A stretch of DNA of 64,000 nucleotides from Gynurincola endophyticus (lineage in GTDB: Bacteria > Bacteroidota > Bacteroidia > Chitinophagales > Chitinophagaceae): assembly GCF_003991195.1 (NCBI RefSeq), contig NZ_RCWL01000001.1:186001-250000 (forward strand), given 5' to 3'. A program made the position numbers and the translations under genes. Position 1 is the stretch's first letter. Each line of letters opens with the position of its first letter. Of the stretch, positions 1-8,714 are shown one piece after another. The notes under the pieces are model-generated. The model saw only the letters and a list, made by a program, of their open reading frames with translations, was not told the DNA's origin and did no database searches.

Positions 1-2
1 TG

Positions 3-1211
3 AATGTGTCATGGGTGGCCAGTGATTTAATTGAAGGATTGAAAAACAGCAACACCGTTGACTACGCAAAATTATATGCTTCATGGAATAAAACCGGTAA
101 CGTAACCCTGTCTCCTTATTCTTTAAATTTAGCTTATTCTACTTCGTTAGGGTTTCCTTTCGGAAATATAGTAGGGTTCCTTCCTTCTTTAACGAATCCG
201 AATCCGGCTATTCAACCAGAATTTGTTACTTCTTATGAAGCAGGTACGCAATGGTCTTTCTTTAACAACAGATTGAATGCTGAAATTGCTTATGTATATT
301 CTGATTCAAAAGGTCAGATATTACCGGCAAATATTTCAACGGCTACCGGCTTCTCTGCTACTAATGTGAATGCAGGCCGTTTAACCAACCACATCATTGA
401 AATTACTTTAGGTGCAGATGTGGTGCGTAACAAAAATATTCAGTGGAACCTTACTGCTAACTTCACACACATCAATAACAAAATGCGTGAACTGTTTGGA
501 GAAACAGAATCGAGAAACTTATTCCGTCAGGCTTATGGTGTGATCGGAAAAGCATTCCCGCTTTTATTGGTAAGTGATTATGAAAGAGACCCTCAGGGAC
601 GTGTAGTGGTTGACGGTATAACCGGCGATCCGCGCGTAGCAGCTCAGAACAGAGAACTGGGTAGTATGGTGCCTCCTTATCAGATGGGTTTAAGCTCTAT
701 GTTGAAAATAAAAGATTTCCATATCGGTTTACACTTTGACGCACGTTTAGGTGGCTGGTTGTATTCTGAAATTGTTCCGAACATGTATTCAACCGGTACA
801 CATCCTGAAACTGCAAAGTATGGCCGTGAGGCATTTGTATGGCCTAACTCAGTCATTGAAGTAGCTCCTGGTGAGTATAAAGAAAATACTACCCTCAAAA
901 CGTCTTCCGGTGGTAAAGCTTTCTGGAGCAGACAAGGAGAAATTCAGATTAACACGGCTGCCCCGTCTGATTTCTTTAAACTGAGAGAACTGAATATCGG
1001 TTATCAGATTCCGAGAAAATGGTTAAGCAATCAACGGGTGGTGAAATCGGCCAGCATTAATCTGATTGCAACGAACCTGTTCATTATTCGTCATAAAGAC
1101 AATAAAATGGGTGACCCTGAATTCCTGTATAATAATACAGACGGATATATCAGCTTCAGACAAGTGCCACCATTCCGCACAGTAGGCGTTAATTTAAATG
1201 TGAATTTCTAA
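3..1211 (+). CDS. SusC/RagA-family TonB-dependent outer membrane receptor, C-terminal part
   Basis: This is the last 402 codons of an outer membrane TonB-dependent transporter; the frame is open to the window edge, so the start, the carboxypeptidase-like domain, plug and early barrel lie outside. The visible part is beta-barrel: alternating aromatic and polar strands, a segment resembling the SusC late barrel (residues about 315-345, FFKLRELNIGYQIP) and a terminal Phe, as expected for insertion by the BAM complex. The SusD-like partner starts 9 nt after the stop, the standard arrangement of glycan or peptide uptake systems. The substrate cannot be read from the sequence. Confidence 0.9.
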   Translation, partial: NVSWVASDLIEGLKNSNTVDYAKLYASWNKTGNVTLSPYSLNLAYSTSLGFPFGNIVGFLPSLTNPNPAIQPEFVTSYEAGTQWSFFNNRLNAEIAYVYSDSKGQILPANISTATGFSATNVNAGRLTNHIIEITLGADVVRNKNIQWNLTANFTHINNKMRELFGETESRNLFRQAYGVIGKAFPLLLVSDYERDPQGRVVVDGITGDPRVAAQNRELGSMVPPYQMGLSSMLKIKDFHIGLHFDARLGGWLYSEIVPNMYSTGTHPETAKYGREAFVWPNSVIEVAPGEYKENTTLKTSSGGKAFWSRQGEIQINTAAPSDFFKLRELNIGYQIPRKWLSNQRVVKSASINLIATNLFIIRHKDNKMGDPEFLYNNTDGYISFRQVPPFRTVGVNLNVNF

Positions 1212-1220
1212 AACTGAGTT

Positions 1221-2714
1221 ATGCGTAATCTATATATATTATTTATACTATTCCTTTGTGTCGGATGTGATAAGTTTTTAGATGTAAATGACAATCCGAA
1301 CAGACCCGGGAGCTCAACACTTCCATTACGTGCAAAATTTTCAGCAGCTTTGCTAAGCACCGGTATACAAGAATCTACACAGATCAATCAGATCGGTGGA
1401 TTCTGGGGTGGATACTGGGGTACGCCAAATGAAGCGATCGGCCAGTTTGCAGATTTAAAACAATACAACGGATTAGCGATCCGTCACCAGAGAGATGGAA
1501 TAAAAGTTTGGGAAAGTGCTTATGCGAACCTGAACTATTTCCAGCTGATTATTGATGAAGCTGTTGAAACAAACGAACTGTTTTTTTCCGGCTCTTCTAA
1601 AGTAATGCAGGGATGGTTATTCCTTCGCCTCGTAGATTTTTACAATAATATTCCGTTTTCGGATGCGTTGAAAGGAACGATAAAAATTGATCCTGCATAT
1701 GAAGGAGGCCAGCATGTATATGAGCAGGCAATTCAGTTAATTACTGCCGGTATTGATGAAATTAAACGTGCACCGAATAGTACCACGATCGATCCGGGCA
1801 ACCACGACGTTTTGTTCCAGGGTGATAAAACAAAATGGATTCAGTTAGCCAATACGATTAAATTAAGAGGATTAGTAAGACAATCGCAGGTAAATAATCA
1901 GACCTTTATTCAAACACAGTTAGGGATTATTCTTGATGAAGGCACCGGCTTTTTAACAGACAATGCCATCATGAATCCCGGCTTTGCTGCATCTAACGGA
2001 AATCCTTTTTATATTTCTTATTATCGCGATCAGGCAAATGCGTCTACCAATAACAGAGAAAATATCCGTCCAACCCGGTATTTACTACAACAATTCGATC
2101 AGCTGAATGACCCGCGTGTGGCTACCTTATTTGTACAGGTGAGTGGTGCTTATCAGGGTGTTTTATTAGGAAACCCAACTACGGCTCCAGAATATTCCAG
2201 ATCTGCTACATCTCCTTTTAAAGGCCCTGCTGAAAATGGCGGAAACCCTGCTGGTATTTTTAAAAGCCTTCAACAGGGATTGGTTTTTATGAGTAGTGCA
2301 GAAGCTTCATTTTTACAGGCAGAAGCTATTGAAAGAGGTTGGATGAATGGAAACGCTGCCCAGAAATACGAAGAAGGCATTACCAGGTCTTTCCAATACC
2401 TGGGTGTTGCAGCAGGTGATTTGTCAACCTATCTGACGCAACCATCAGTAAATTATCAACAGGCAACTAATAAGATAGAGCAGATTATTACACAAAAATG
2501 GCTGGCTTTATATGGTAACTCAAATATTGAAGCATGGAATGACTATAGAAGACTGGGTTATCCGGTTCTTCCCAACTCATTGGAAGCTCCTACAGCCAAT
2601 TCAAGACCTTTAAGATTAATGTATCCTGAAACTGAACGCATGACTAATAACACGAATGCGACACAGGCAGGAGATGACGATATCCTGAACAATGCTGTTT
2701 GGTGGGATAGGTAA
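1221..2714 (+). CDS. SusD/RagB-like nutrient-binding lipoprotein (SusD-like_2 type)
   Basis: A 497-residue surface lipoprotein that would cap the SusC channel and capture its ligand. A short hydrophobic signal ends in a lipobox with Cys16 (CVGC), followed by the SusD-typical start FLDVNDNPN. The C-terminal part has the family signatures AEAxxRGW (about 373-380) and AWNDYRRLGYP (about 447-457). Length fits the family. It is cotranscribed with the SusC gene and is followed by a strong terminator, so the two genes form the end of an operon. No sulfatase, glycosidase or peptidase lies nearby to indicate the substrate. Confidence 0.92.
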   Translation: MRNLYILFILFLCVGCDKFLDVNDNPNRPGSSTLPLRAKFSAALLSTGIQESTQINQIGGFWGGYWGTPNEAIGQFADLKQYNGLAIRHQRDGIKVWESAYANLNYFQLIIDEAVETNELFFSGSSKVMQGWLFLRLVDFYNNIPFSDALKGTIKIDPAYEGGQHVYEQAIQLITAGIDEIKRAPNSTTIDPGNHDVLFQGDKTKWIQLANTIKLRGLVRQSQVNNQTFIQTQLGIILDEGTGFLTDNAIMNPGFAASNGNPFYISYYRDQANASTNNRENIRPTRYLLQQFDQLNDPRVATLFVQVSGAYQGVLLGNPTTAPEYSRSATSPFKGPAENGGNPAGIFKSLQQGLVFMSSAEASFLQAEAIERGWMNGNAAQKYEEGITRSFQYLGVAAGDLSTYLTQPSVNYQQATNKIEQIITQKWLALYGNSNIEAWNDYRRLGYPVLPNSLEAPTANSRPLRLMYPETERMTNNTNATQAGDDDILNNAVWWDR

Positions 2715-2745
2715 TTGACCTGATCTTTTGATCAGTTCCCTCATC

Positions 2746-2798
2746 ATCCTCCCGGTTGTTCGGAGCCTTTATTCGAACAACCGGGAGGATTTTTTTTT
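2746..2798 (+). terminator. Intrinsic terminator after susCD
   Basis: A perfect 17-bp inverted repeat (2746-2762 with 2774-2790, 11-nt loop) is followed directly by eight T residues. Confidence 0.95.
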
Positions 2799-2975
2799 GT
2801 GAATCTCTGATAAAACCATGTAGTGGATATAGATTGTCAATATTGGAGGTTGGTTATCATATGTTTAATAATTAGTCTGCAGTATGTTTTCCTCTTTGCC
2901 GGCAGAATTTCCCGATACCGTAAATGGTTTTCTTTTTTCGAAAGCTAATTTTGACGCTTTCTAAAATTAAACTGA

Positions 2976-4259
2976 ATGTTGAAGCGTCAAGGAATCTGGC
3001 CTAAAGTGCGTAAACTCTTTAATGATGTACACCTTTGGCTGGGATTAACAAGCGGAATTATTGTAGTATTAGTTTGTCTTTCAGGTACACTGTATACTTT
3101 TAATACAGAAATTACCGAAATGGGGGCGAAGGAGCTCTATAAATTAGAAAGTGCCGGAGAAAAAGCATTATCTACCGCTCAATTAATGAATGTAGTTCAT
3201 ATGCTGGGAGAAGGTAATGTAAACAGTGTGCAGATTCCGGATGACCCTAAGCGCAGTTATCAGTTTACAGTGAGAAAAGAAGGCGACAATTCCCGTTTCG
3301 GTACCACTATTTTTGTGAATCAGTATACCGGTGATATTTTAGGTACATCTAAACAATATAATGGTGCTAAGGAATTTATGAGTACCATGTTTAGTTTGCA
3401 CCGTTGGTTGTTGATTGATAAAATTGAAAAACCACTTTCAGAAAAATATACCAATCGTGAAATTGGTAGCATGATTTCGGGTTGGGCCACCATAATTTTT
3501 ACACTCGGCTGTATTACCGGATTGATTATCTGGATACCGCAAAGAGTAAAATCGTGGAAACAGGGATTAAAAATTAAGTTTTCAGGTAATTGGAAACGTA
3601 CCAATCACGATTTACATAATACGTTAGGATTTTACTCGCTGATACTTTTATTACTGATGGGCTTAACCGGTCCGCAATGGTCATTCACGTGGTATAAAAC
3701 GGGTTTGCAGAAGGTGTTGGGTACTTATAAAGAACAACCGGTTGCACAGAACAATGGTAAAGGGGAGGGGAAACCGGAAGGCAAAAAAGAAGAGAAGAAA
3801 AAAGAAGCAACAGAAGAGATGCCGGCAGCAGAGCTACAGTTGATTTCTGTGGAAGAAGTGGCTATCGCTGCTAACCGGGCATTGCCGTACAATGGGAATA
3901 TTACAGTGACTCTTCCAAAATCGTCAAAAGACCCGTATCAGGTATCAAAAACCAAAGTCGGTTTTTTTGCACCTGCTGCCGGCGATAAGGTAACGATCGG
4001 TAGTAAAAATGCGGAAGTTATTAAAGTGGAGAAATTTACTGACAAACCGGTGAATGAAAGAATTGCAGGTTCAATTAAAGCGATTCACGTAGGAAATGTT
4101 TACGGAACGTTCACCAAAATACTATACTTCTTTGCTTGTCTGGTTGCCACTTCGTTACCCATTACGGGTACGATGATCTGGCTGAATAAAATGAAGAAAA
4201 AGAAGAAACCGGCGAGTAAGAAACCGGAACCGGTCAATACAAACATTTCACTTTCTTAG
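2976..4259 (+). CDS. PepSY-associated TM domain protein (putative siderophore-iron reductase)
   Basis: A 427-residue inner membrane protein of the PepSY_TM family. Segments around residues 22-44, 165-187, 214-236 and 375-398 are hydrophobic; conserved His residues sit beside them (FSLHRWL, HDLHNTLGF). A Lys/Glu-rich linker (about 255-285) separates the third helix from a periplasmic PepSY-like portion, and the C-terminus is strongly basic. Family members next to TonB receptors are thought to reduce ferric siderophores in the periplasm; that role here is inferred. It stands 260 nt after the susCD terminator, so it is probably a separate unit. Confidence 0.85.
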   Translation: MLKRQGIWPKVRKLFNDVHLWLGLTSGIIVVLVCLSGTLYTFNTEITEMGAKELYKLESAGEKALSTAQLMNVVHMLGEGNVNSVQIPDDPKRSYQFTVRKEGDNSRFGTTIFVNQYTGDILGTSKQYNGAKEFMSTMFSLHRWLLIDKIEKPLSEKYTNREIGSMISGWATIIFTLGCITGLIIWIPQRVKSWKQGLKIKFSGNWKRTNHDLHNTLGFYSLILLLLMGLTGPQWSFTWYKTGLQKVLGTYKEQPVAQNNGKGEGKPEGKKEEKKKEATEEMPAAELQLISVEEVAIAANRALPYNGNITVTLPKSSKDPYQVSKTKVGFFAPAAGDKVTIGSKNAEVIKVEKFTDKPVNERIAGSIKAIHVGNVYGTFTKILYFFACLVATSLPITGTMIWLNKMKKKKKPASKKPEPVNTNISLS

Positions 4260-4279
4260 AATAGATAGTTTTTATAGAG

Positions 4280-4304
4280 TCCCTGGCTATGCCGGGGATT
4301 TTTA
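4280..4304 (+). terminator. Intrinsic terminator after the PepSY gene
   Basis: An 8-bp stem (TCCCTGGC with GCCGGGGA, one G-T pair) with a 3-nt loop is followed by five T. Confidence 0.7.
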
Positions 4305-4415
4305 TTTGGCAGTATTTTACAAAAAAGTAAAGCCGCAATTATTGCGGGCAGCATTGAAAAAGTGAAATGCCCCTTCTTAAAAGATACGAAAATTTTCCAT
4401 CATTTCCAAATGCCG

Positions 4416-4423
4416 TAATTTTG
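4416..4423 (+). promoter_or_regulatory. Bacteroidota -7 box (TAATTTTG), leaderless promoter
   Basis: Exact match to the Bacteroidota TAnnTTTG -7 consensus, ending 5 nt before the ATG at 4429. Transcription should start at or next to the start codon. Confidence 0.7.
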
Positions 4424-4428
4424 TGCAT

Positions 4429-4995
4429 ATGGAAGAAATAAAGGATGATCATCAACGGATTATAAAAGAAACCCATGAATGGGTGATGAAAGTGGTAGTA
4501 GGATGCCATTTTTGTCCTTTTGCTTTACCGGCAGTAAAAAATAATAGTATCCGGTATGTGGTGAGTGATGCGTTGGGGCCGGCAGCTGCACTGGAGCAGA
4601 TGATGGAAGAAGTACATTTTTTAGATGCAAATGAAGAAACGGAAACGACACTGATTATATTTCCGAAAGCATTTCAAACTTTCCCCTCTTATCTTAATCT
4701 GATAGAAGTAGCAGAAGAACTATTGGCAGACAGGGAATACGACGGTGTTTATCAGATTGCGAGTTTTCATCCTAATTACAAATTTGCAGACAGTACGAGC
4801 GATGACCCGTCAAATTATACTAACAGATCACTGTATCCGATGATTCATTTATTGCGTGAAGAAAGTCTCGAAAAAGCATTGGAAACATTCCCTGATCCGG
4901 AAGGAATACCCATTAGAAATATTGCATTTGCAAGAGAAAAGGGATTGCAATATATGCAGCAATTAAGGGAAATGTGTAAAATTCAGATAGATTGA
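4429..4995 (+). CDS. DUF1415 family protein
   Basis: A 188-residue cytoplasmic protein of unknown function, recognised from the DUF1415 pattern: an N-terminal CHFCPFA motif (Cys26, Cys29), a central FHPNYKF segment and a PxPEGIP-like stretch near the end. I start it at ATG 4429 and not at GTG 4423, because the GTG overlaps the -7 box. It is one of only two genes here that end in TGA. The next in-frame TAA/TAG lies about 300 nt on, beyond a terminator and inside the antisense gene, so the TGA must act as a stop here. The two Cys suggest metal or redox chemistry, but that is a guess. Confidence 0.85.
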   Translation: MEEIKDDHQRIIKETHEWVMKVVVGCHFCPFALPAVKNNSIRYVVSDALGPAAALEQMMEEVHFLDANEETETTLIIFPKAFQTFPSYLNLIEVAEELLADREYDGVYQIASFHPNYKFADSTSDDPSNYTNRSLYPMIHLLREESLEKALETFPDPEGIPIRNIAFAREKGLQYMQQLREMCKIQID

Positions 4996-5021
4996 TTAAT
5001 GTTTGGTGTTGACACCGGGCA

Positions 5022-5060
5022 TATAAAAAAATACCCCCACCGGAGTATTTCGGTGGGGGT
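5022..5060 (-). terminator. Intrinsic terminator for the minus-strand gene at 5115
   Basis: A perfect 10-bp GC-rich stem (5033-5042 with 5051-5060, 8-nt loop) is followed on the minus strand by TATTTTTTT. The stem may also slow plus-strand transcription from 4429. Confidence 0.85.
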
Positions 5061-5114
5061 TATGCTGAGACATAAACTTATTTGAGAAGGGTTTGTTTCA
5101 CACAAACCTGTCAG

Positions 5115-5522
5115 CTATTTCACTTTCACTACAACCGTTTCTTCGATCACGCTTTTACTATTTTGAATAGCAAAAACTTCTTCGTTTTTATTCTTTCTGT
5201 TTTTAACTTCAATCGTCAACTCTACTAAGTTTAACTCTTCTGCATTTAAGGCAAACTTTTTAGAACCGTTAGCAATTTTCACTTTTTCAGAATAGAATAA
5301 TACACCGTTTTGATCTCTGAATCCGATCGTGTATAATTCTTCTTTTTTACCGTTGAATACAACTTCAACTACAGGATTGTTGTTGAGTTGGCCAATGTAC
5401 TTTAATTCAACAGTTGAAGATTTAGCTTTTTCGTCGTTCGCTTTTACTTCACTTGTTAAAACTAAAGCAGCTAATAAAAAGATGAAGTTCACTGACGCAA
5501 CATTGTTCAATAATTTTTTCAT
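5115..5522 (-). CDS. Small secreted protein of unknown function
   Basis: A 135-residue protein with a signal peptide: a basic start (MKKLLNN), a hydrophobic core (about 12-24) and a likely cleavage site near SEVKA-ND. The mature part is rich in Lys, Val and Glu with alternating strands, suggesting a small beta-sandwich. There is no Cys or catalytic motif. I recognise the type as a common lineage-specific exported protein of Chitinophagaceae but cannot assign a function. It is a single-gene unit with its own strong terminator. Confidence 0.7.
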   Translation of the reverse strand: MKKLLNNVASVNFIFLLAALVLTSEVKANDEKAKSSTVELKYIGQLNNNPVVEVVFNGKKEELYTIGFRDQNGVLFYSEKVKIANGSKKFALNAEELNLVELTIEVKNRKNKNEEVFAIQNSKSVIEETVVVKVK

Positions 5523-5833
5523 GGTTGTAAATTTTTTGAATGATTAAAATGCTATGGTGCAATCGGTGAGTGAATGTGACAAACAGCTGTAATGCTTATT
5601 TCGATAATGCAAACATACTTTGACATTTTAGGTGCCACAAACCAACTATTTACTTGTTTTAGGATCACAAATGTCTTTTTATTTTTGTGAAACCCTTATT
5701 GGTATTGTGTTTGACGCAAAATAAAATATGATCTCCAACCAAAAAATAACGTAAAAAAAATTTTTTTGGCATAAAACGAGCATAAGATTTGCAGATCTTT
5801 GTACTGAAATTTATCATAATCATTGAAAGCAAT
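5523..5833. other. Divergent intergenic region
   Basis: A 311-nt AT-rich spacer between divergent genes, including an A/T run near 5752-5768. A degenerate -7 box (GATCTTTG, near 5792-5799) lies about 35 nt before the dehydrogenase start. I see no RNA gene or long repeat. Confidence 0.5.
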
Positions 5834-6811
5834 ATGAAAGTATATATTACCCGAAAAATACCTGATACCGGCATTGAGTTTTTGAAATCGAAAGGAATCG
5901 AAACTATTGTATGGCCTACCAGAAATCCGATGTCACCGGAAGAACTGAATACCGCAGCAGCTTCAGTTGATGCGATGATTATTATGTCGGGCGATAAAAT
6001 TGATGCTAAATTTTTGCAGAATAACAGTCATCTGAAAGCGATTTCTAATTATGCAGTAGGTTTTGATAATATAGATATTGCTGCTGCAACAAAATTCGGT
6101 ATTCCTATTGGAAATACTCCTGATGTATTAAGTGAAGCCACAGCAGATATTGCTTTTTTGTTAATGTTAAATGTGTCAAGGAAAGCTTTTTATCATCATA
6201 AAAGAATTTTGAATCGCGATTGGGATACTTTTCAGCCTACTTTAAATCTGGGTATCAGCTTACGCGATAAAACATTAGGCGTATTCGGTTTGGGTAGAAT
6301 CGGGCTCGAAATGGCAAGAAGATGTAAGTATGCTTATAATATGAATATTATTTATCATAATAGAAGCCGCAATGAGGAAATTGAAAAAGAGCTGGATGCG
6401 AAGTATGTAGATTTTGATACTTTATTGAAAGAAAGTGATGTGATTAGTTTGCATGCAGCTTTAACAGAAGAAACTAAAGGCAGGTTTAATGCAACTGCTT
6501 TTTCGAAGATGAAGAAGAACGCCATCTTTGTAAATACTGCGCGTGGAGGAATGCACGATGAAAAAGCTTTACTGGCGGCATTAGAGAATGGGGAGATCTG
6601 GGGTGCCGGTTTGGATGTCACCAATCCTGAACCGATGCAGGCCGATCACCCTTTGCTAAATATGCCGAATGTATGTATTTTACCACACATCGGCTCTGCT
6701 ACTCAGGAAGCACGCAGTGCAATGTCTTTAAGAGCAGCAGAGAATGTATTCGCGGGTTTAGAGGGAAAGATTTTACCTTTTATTGTAAATAAAGAAGTTT
6801 ATGGTTGTTAG
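5834..6811 (+). CDS. D-isomer-specific 2-hydroxyacid dehydrogenase (glyoxylate/hydroxypyruvate reductase type)
   Basis: A 325-residue NAD(P)-dependent cytoplasmic dehydrogenase that would interconvert a 2-oxoacid and a D-2-hydroxyacid. Seen: the Rossmann motif GLGRIG near residue 157 and the catalytic triad Arg237 (NTARGG), Glu266 (NPEP) and His285 (LPHIGS). I start it at ATG 5834 (MKVYITRKIP); the 15 upstream in-frame residues have no family likeness. The overall pattern fits the GyaR/GhrB group better than SerA, since there is no ACT domain. Its TAG overlaps the stop of the convergent MFS gene by 3 nt. Confidence 0.9.
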   Translation: MKVYITRKIPDTGIEFLKSKGIETIVWPTRNPMSPEELNTAAASVDAMIIMSGDKIDAKFLQNNSHLKAISNYAVGFDNIDIAAATKFGIPIGNTPDVLSEATADIAFLLMLNVSRKAFYHHKRILNRDWDTFQPTLNLGISLRDKTLGVFGLGRIGLEMARRCKYAYNMNIIYHNRSRNEEIEKELDAKYVDFDTLLKESDVISLHAALTEETKGRFNATAFSKMKKNAIFVNTARGGMHDEKALLAALENGEIWGAGLDVTNPEPMQADHPLLNMPNVCILPHIGSATQEARSAMSLRAAENVFAGLEGKILPFIVNKEVYGC

Positions 6812-7977
6812 CTTTTACTAAGCCGGCGGGCCATCACTGTAGTACCTAGTCCTAATACGGCAATTACTGCGAATGAAATACGCAGGTTAGTTAATTCTGA
6901 AATCATACCGATTAACGGCGGGCCGATCAGAAAACCTAAAAATCCGATAGAGGATACGCTGGCCAGTGCTACACTTGGTAACATTGTTTTAGATTTTCCG
7001 GCCATTGAGTAGGCCATCGGTACAACGGCAGAAGTTCCGAATCCTACCAGTAAAAATCCCAGAGTTGACATATAAATAGTAGGGAATAATACAGCTAACA
7101 GCATTCCTGTTAAAATAACGACGCCGCTGATTTGAATGATATTGCTTACACCAAAGCGCGATACCAGATAATCGGCGGCAAATCTGCCTCCGGCCATCGT
7201 ACACATGAAAGCAATAAATCCTAAACGGGTATATTCAGTAGGCGCATTCACGATCTTCTCAAAGTAGATACTACTCCAGTCGAACATCGTTCCTTCACAA
7301 ACCATGCTGGCAAAAGCGATAATTCCGAGCTGAACAATATATTTATCGGGTTTTACAAATATTCTTCTTTTTGGTGCCGGCTGTTGCTGATTTGAATGAT
7401 GTGCATCGCGCGGCAACATATACTGACGGGCTACCAGCATAATTCCACCGGTAATCACATACATGATTATAAAATGATGAAACGGCGGGATGTGGTTGGC
7501 CACTAAAATTTGCCCGATTAAACCACCGGTAAACCCGGCGAGGCTCCATAAGCCGTGAAACGAAGCCATGATACTGCGACGGTAGATCCTTTCTACTCCT
7601 ACTCCTTGTGTATTGATAGAAATATTACAAAGGTTGGCGGCTATTCCGAAAAGAAATAATCCGCCGATCAATTGCCAGGTTGATTGTACCAGGCCTAACA
7701 GCACCAGTACAGCCGGATAAAATAAAACGGCAATGGATAAAACACGTTTACTGCCGAAGCGCCCTACCAGATATCCTGAAATATTCATGGCGGTTAACTG
7801 GCCGATCGGAAGTGCAAATAAAATTCCTCCCAACGCTCCATCACTCAGCTGAAGCGTGTTTTTGATATCGGGTATCCTGCTGGTCCACGACGAAAACACC
7901 AATCCCTGGATAAAAAAGAACATTCCGACACCGATGCGGTAGTACTGTTGAACGGGTAGACGTAAAGCCTTGCTCAT
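6808..7977 (-). CDS. MFS transporter
   Basis: A 389-residue inner membrane protein with about twelve hydrophobic segments and a basic loop between the second and third helices (YLVGRFGSKRVLS), the usual MFS signature region. It resembles the sugar/drug MFS group with a FucP- or YbjJ-like N-terminus (FFIQGLVFSSWTSRIPDIK). The substrate is unknown. I start at ATG 7977; the open frame runs 30 codons upstream, but that stretch holds the TAATTTTG promoter box and would not look like a signal. It converges on the dehydrogenase gene with overlapping stop codons. Confidence 0.85.
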   Translation of the reverse strand: MSKALRLPVQQYYRIGVGMFFFIQGLVFSSWTSRIPDIKNTLQLSDGALGGILFALPIGQLTAMNISGYLVGRFGSKRVLSIAVLFYPAVLVLLGLVQSTWQLIGGLFLFGIAANLCNISINTQGVGVERIYRRSIMASFHGLWSLAGFTGGLIGQILVANHIPPFHHFIIMYVITGGIMLVARQYMLPRDAHHSNQQQPAPKRRIFVKPDKYIVQLGIIAFASMVCEGTMFDWSSIYFEKIVNAPTEYTRLGFIAFMCTMAGGRFAADYLVSRFGVSNIIQISGVVILTGMLLAVLFPTIYMSTLGFLLVGFGTSAVVPMAYSMAGKSKTMLPSVALASVSSIGFLGFLIGPPLIGMISELTNLRISFAVIAVLGLGTTVMARRLSKS

Positions 7978-8018
7978 GGAAAAATATTTAAAAAGGAGGC
8001 GGGCAATCGAGAGAAGTA

Positions 8019-8026
8019 CAAAATTA
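8019..8026 (-). promoter_or_regulatory. -7 box (TAATTTTG) for the MFS gene
   Basis: Exact TAnnTTTG match about 41 nt before the ATG at 7977, implying a leader of roughly 35 nt. Confidence 0.6.
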
Positions 8027-8197
8027 GCAGTAAAACTTGTTCGAAAGCAATCAAACACTAGCTGCAAGATAAAATTAACAAAATAAACATTTCCGTAAAA
8101 GAACTTAAAATCAATGAAAAAGGGCTTATAAAGAGGCTAAAATGCAGATATTGAAAAGGTTTATGATAATTTAGTTCAAAACATGACTTTTTGCTAG

Positions 8198-8205
8198 TAA
8201 TTTTG
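8198..8205 (+). promoter_or_regulatory. -7 box (TAATTTTG) for the suf operon
   Basis: Exact TAnnTTTG match about 108 nt before sufA. The leader contains a 6-bp hairpin (8260-8265 with 8271-8276). I see no recognisable IscR-type palindrome. Confidence 0.55.
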
Positions 8206-8313
8206 TGGATTGAAGTTGCGAGATAGGAAAAAATAAGAGATTGGAAATGAAAAGATCGGCGAAGGCTCAACCTTCGGGACGATGACTTGTTATAATAATA
8301 AAAGTCGCTAAAA

Positions 8314-8640
8314 ATGATTACAATATCAGAAAATGCAAAAGAGTACATTCGCCAGATGATGGCGAATGACGGTGTTAACGAAGGCCATCTGGTACGCGTT
8401 GGCGTAAAAGGTGGTGGTTGCTCAGGTTTGCAATATGAAATGAACTTTGATACTACTATAGGTGAAAATGACCAAGTGTTTGAGGATAAGGGAGTTAAGT
8501 TGGTTGTTGAAATGAAAAGCCTATTGTACTTATACGGTACGGAACTGGATTATACAGGCGGTTTAAATGGTAAAGGACTTTATTTTAATAATCCGAATGC
8601 CTCTAGAACCTGTGCTTGTGGGGAAAGTTTTGCACTGTAA
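8314..8640 (+). CDS. sufA: SufA/IscA-type A-type iron-sulfur carrier
   Basis: A 108-residue HesB/IscA-family carrier that receives Fe-S clusters from the SufBCD scaffold and passes them to target proteins. The three conserved cysteines are present: Cys36 (GGGCSGL) and the C-terminal pair Cys100 and Cys102 (CACGESF). It is the first gene of a seven-gene SUF cluster; sufB follows after 74 nt. The name sufA rests on the operon context, since sequence alone does not separate IscA, SufA and ErpA. Confidence 0.93.
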   Translation: MITISENAKEYIRQMMANDGVNEGHLVRVGVKGGGCSGLQYEMNFDTTIGENDQVFEDKGVKLVVEMKSLLYLYGTELDYTGGLNGKGLYFNNPNASRTCACGESFAL

Positions 8641-8714
8641 CTAATTAGGGAGAAATTAGATATAAGATAGCAATCGTAGATATAGATTACCGCGAGGTAA
8701 TTCAAAAAAGCATT

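Noticed and set aside
5789-5833. N-terminal extension of the 2-hydroxyacid dehydrogenase
   Set aside because: The family begins at MKVYITRKIP (ATG 5834), and the extra residues are not conserved.
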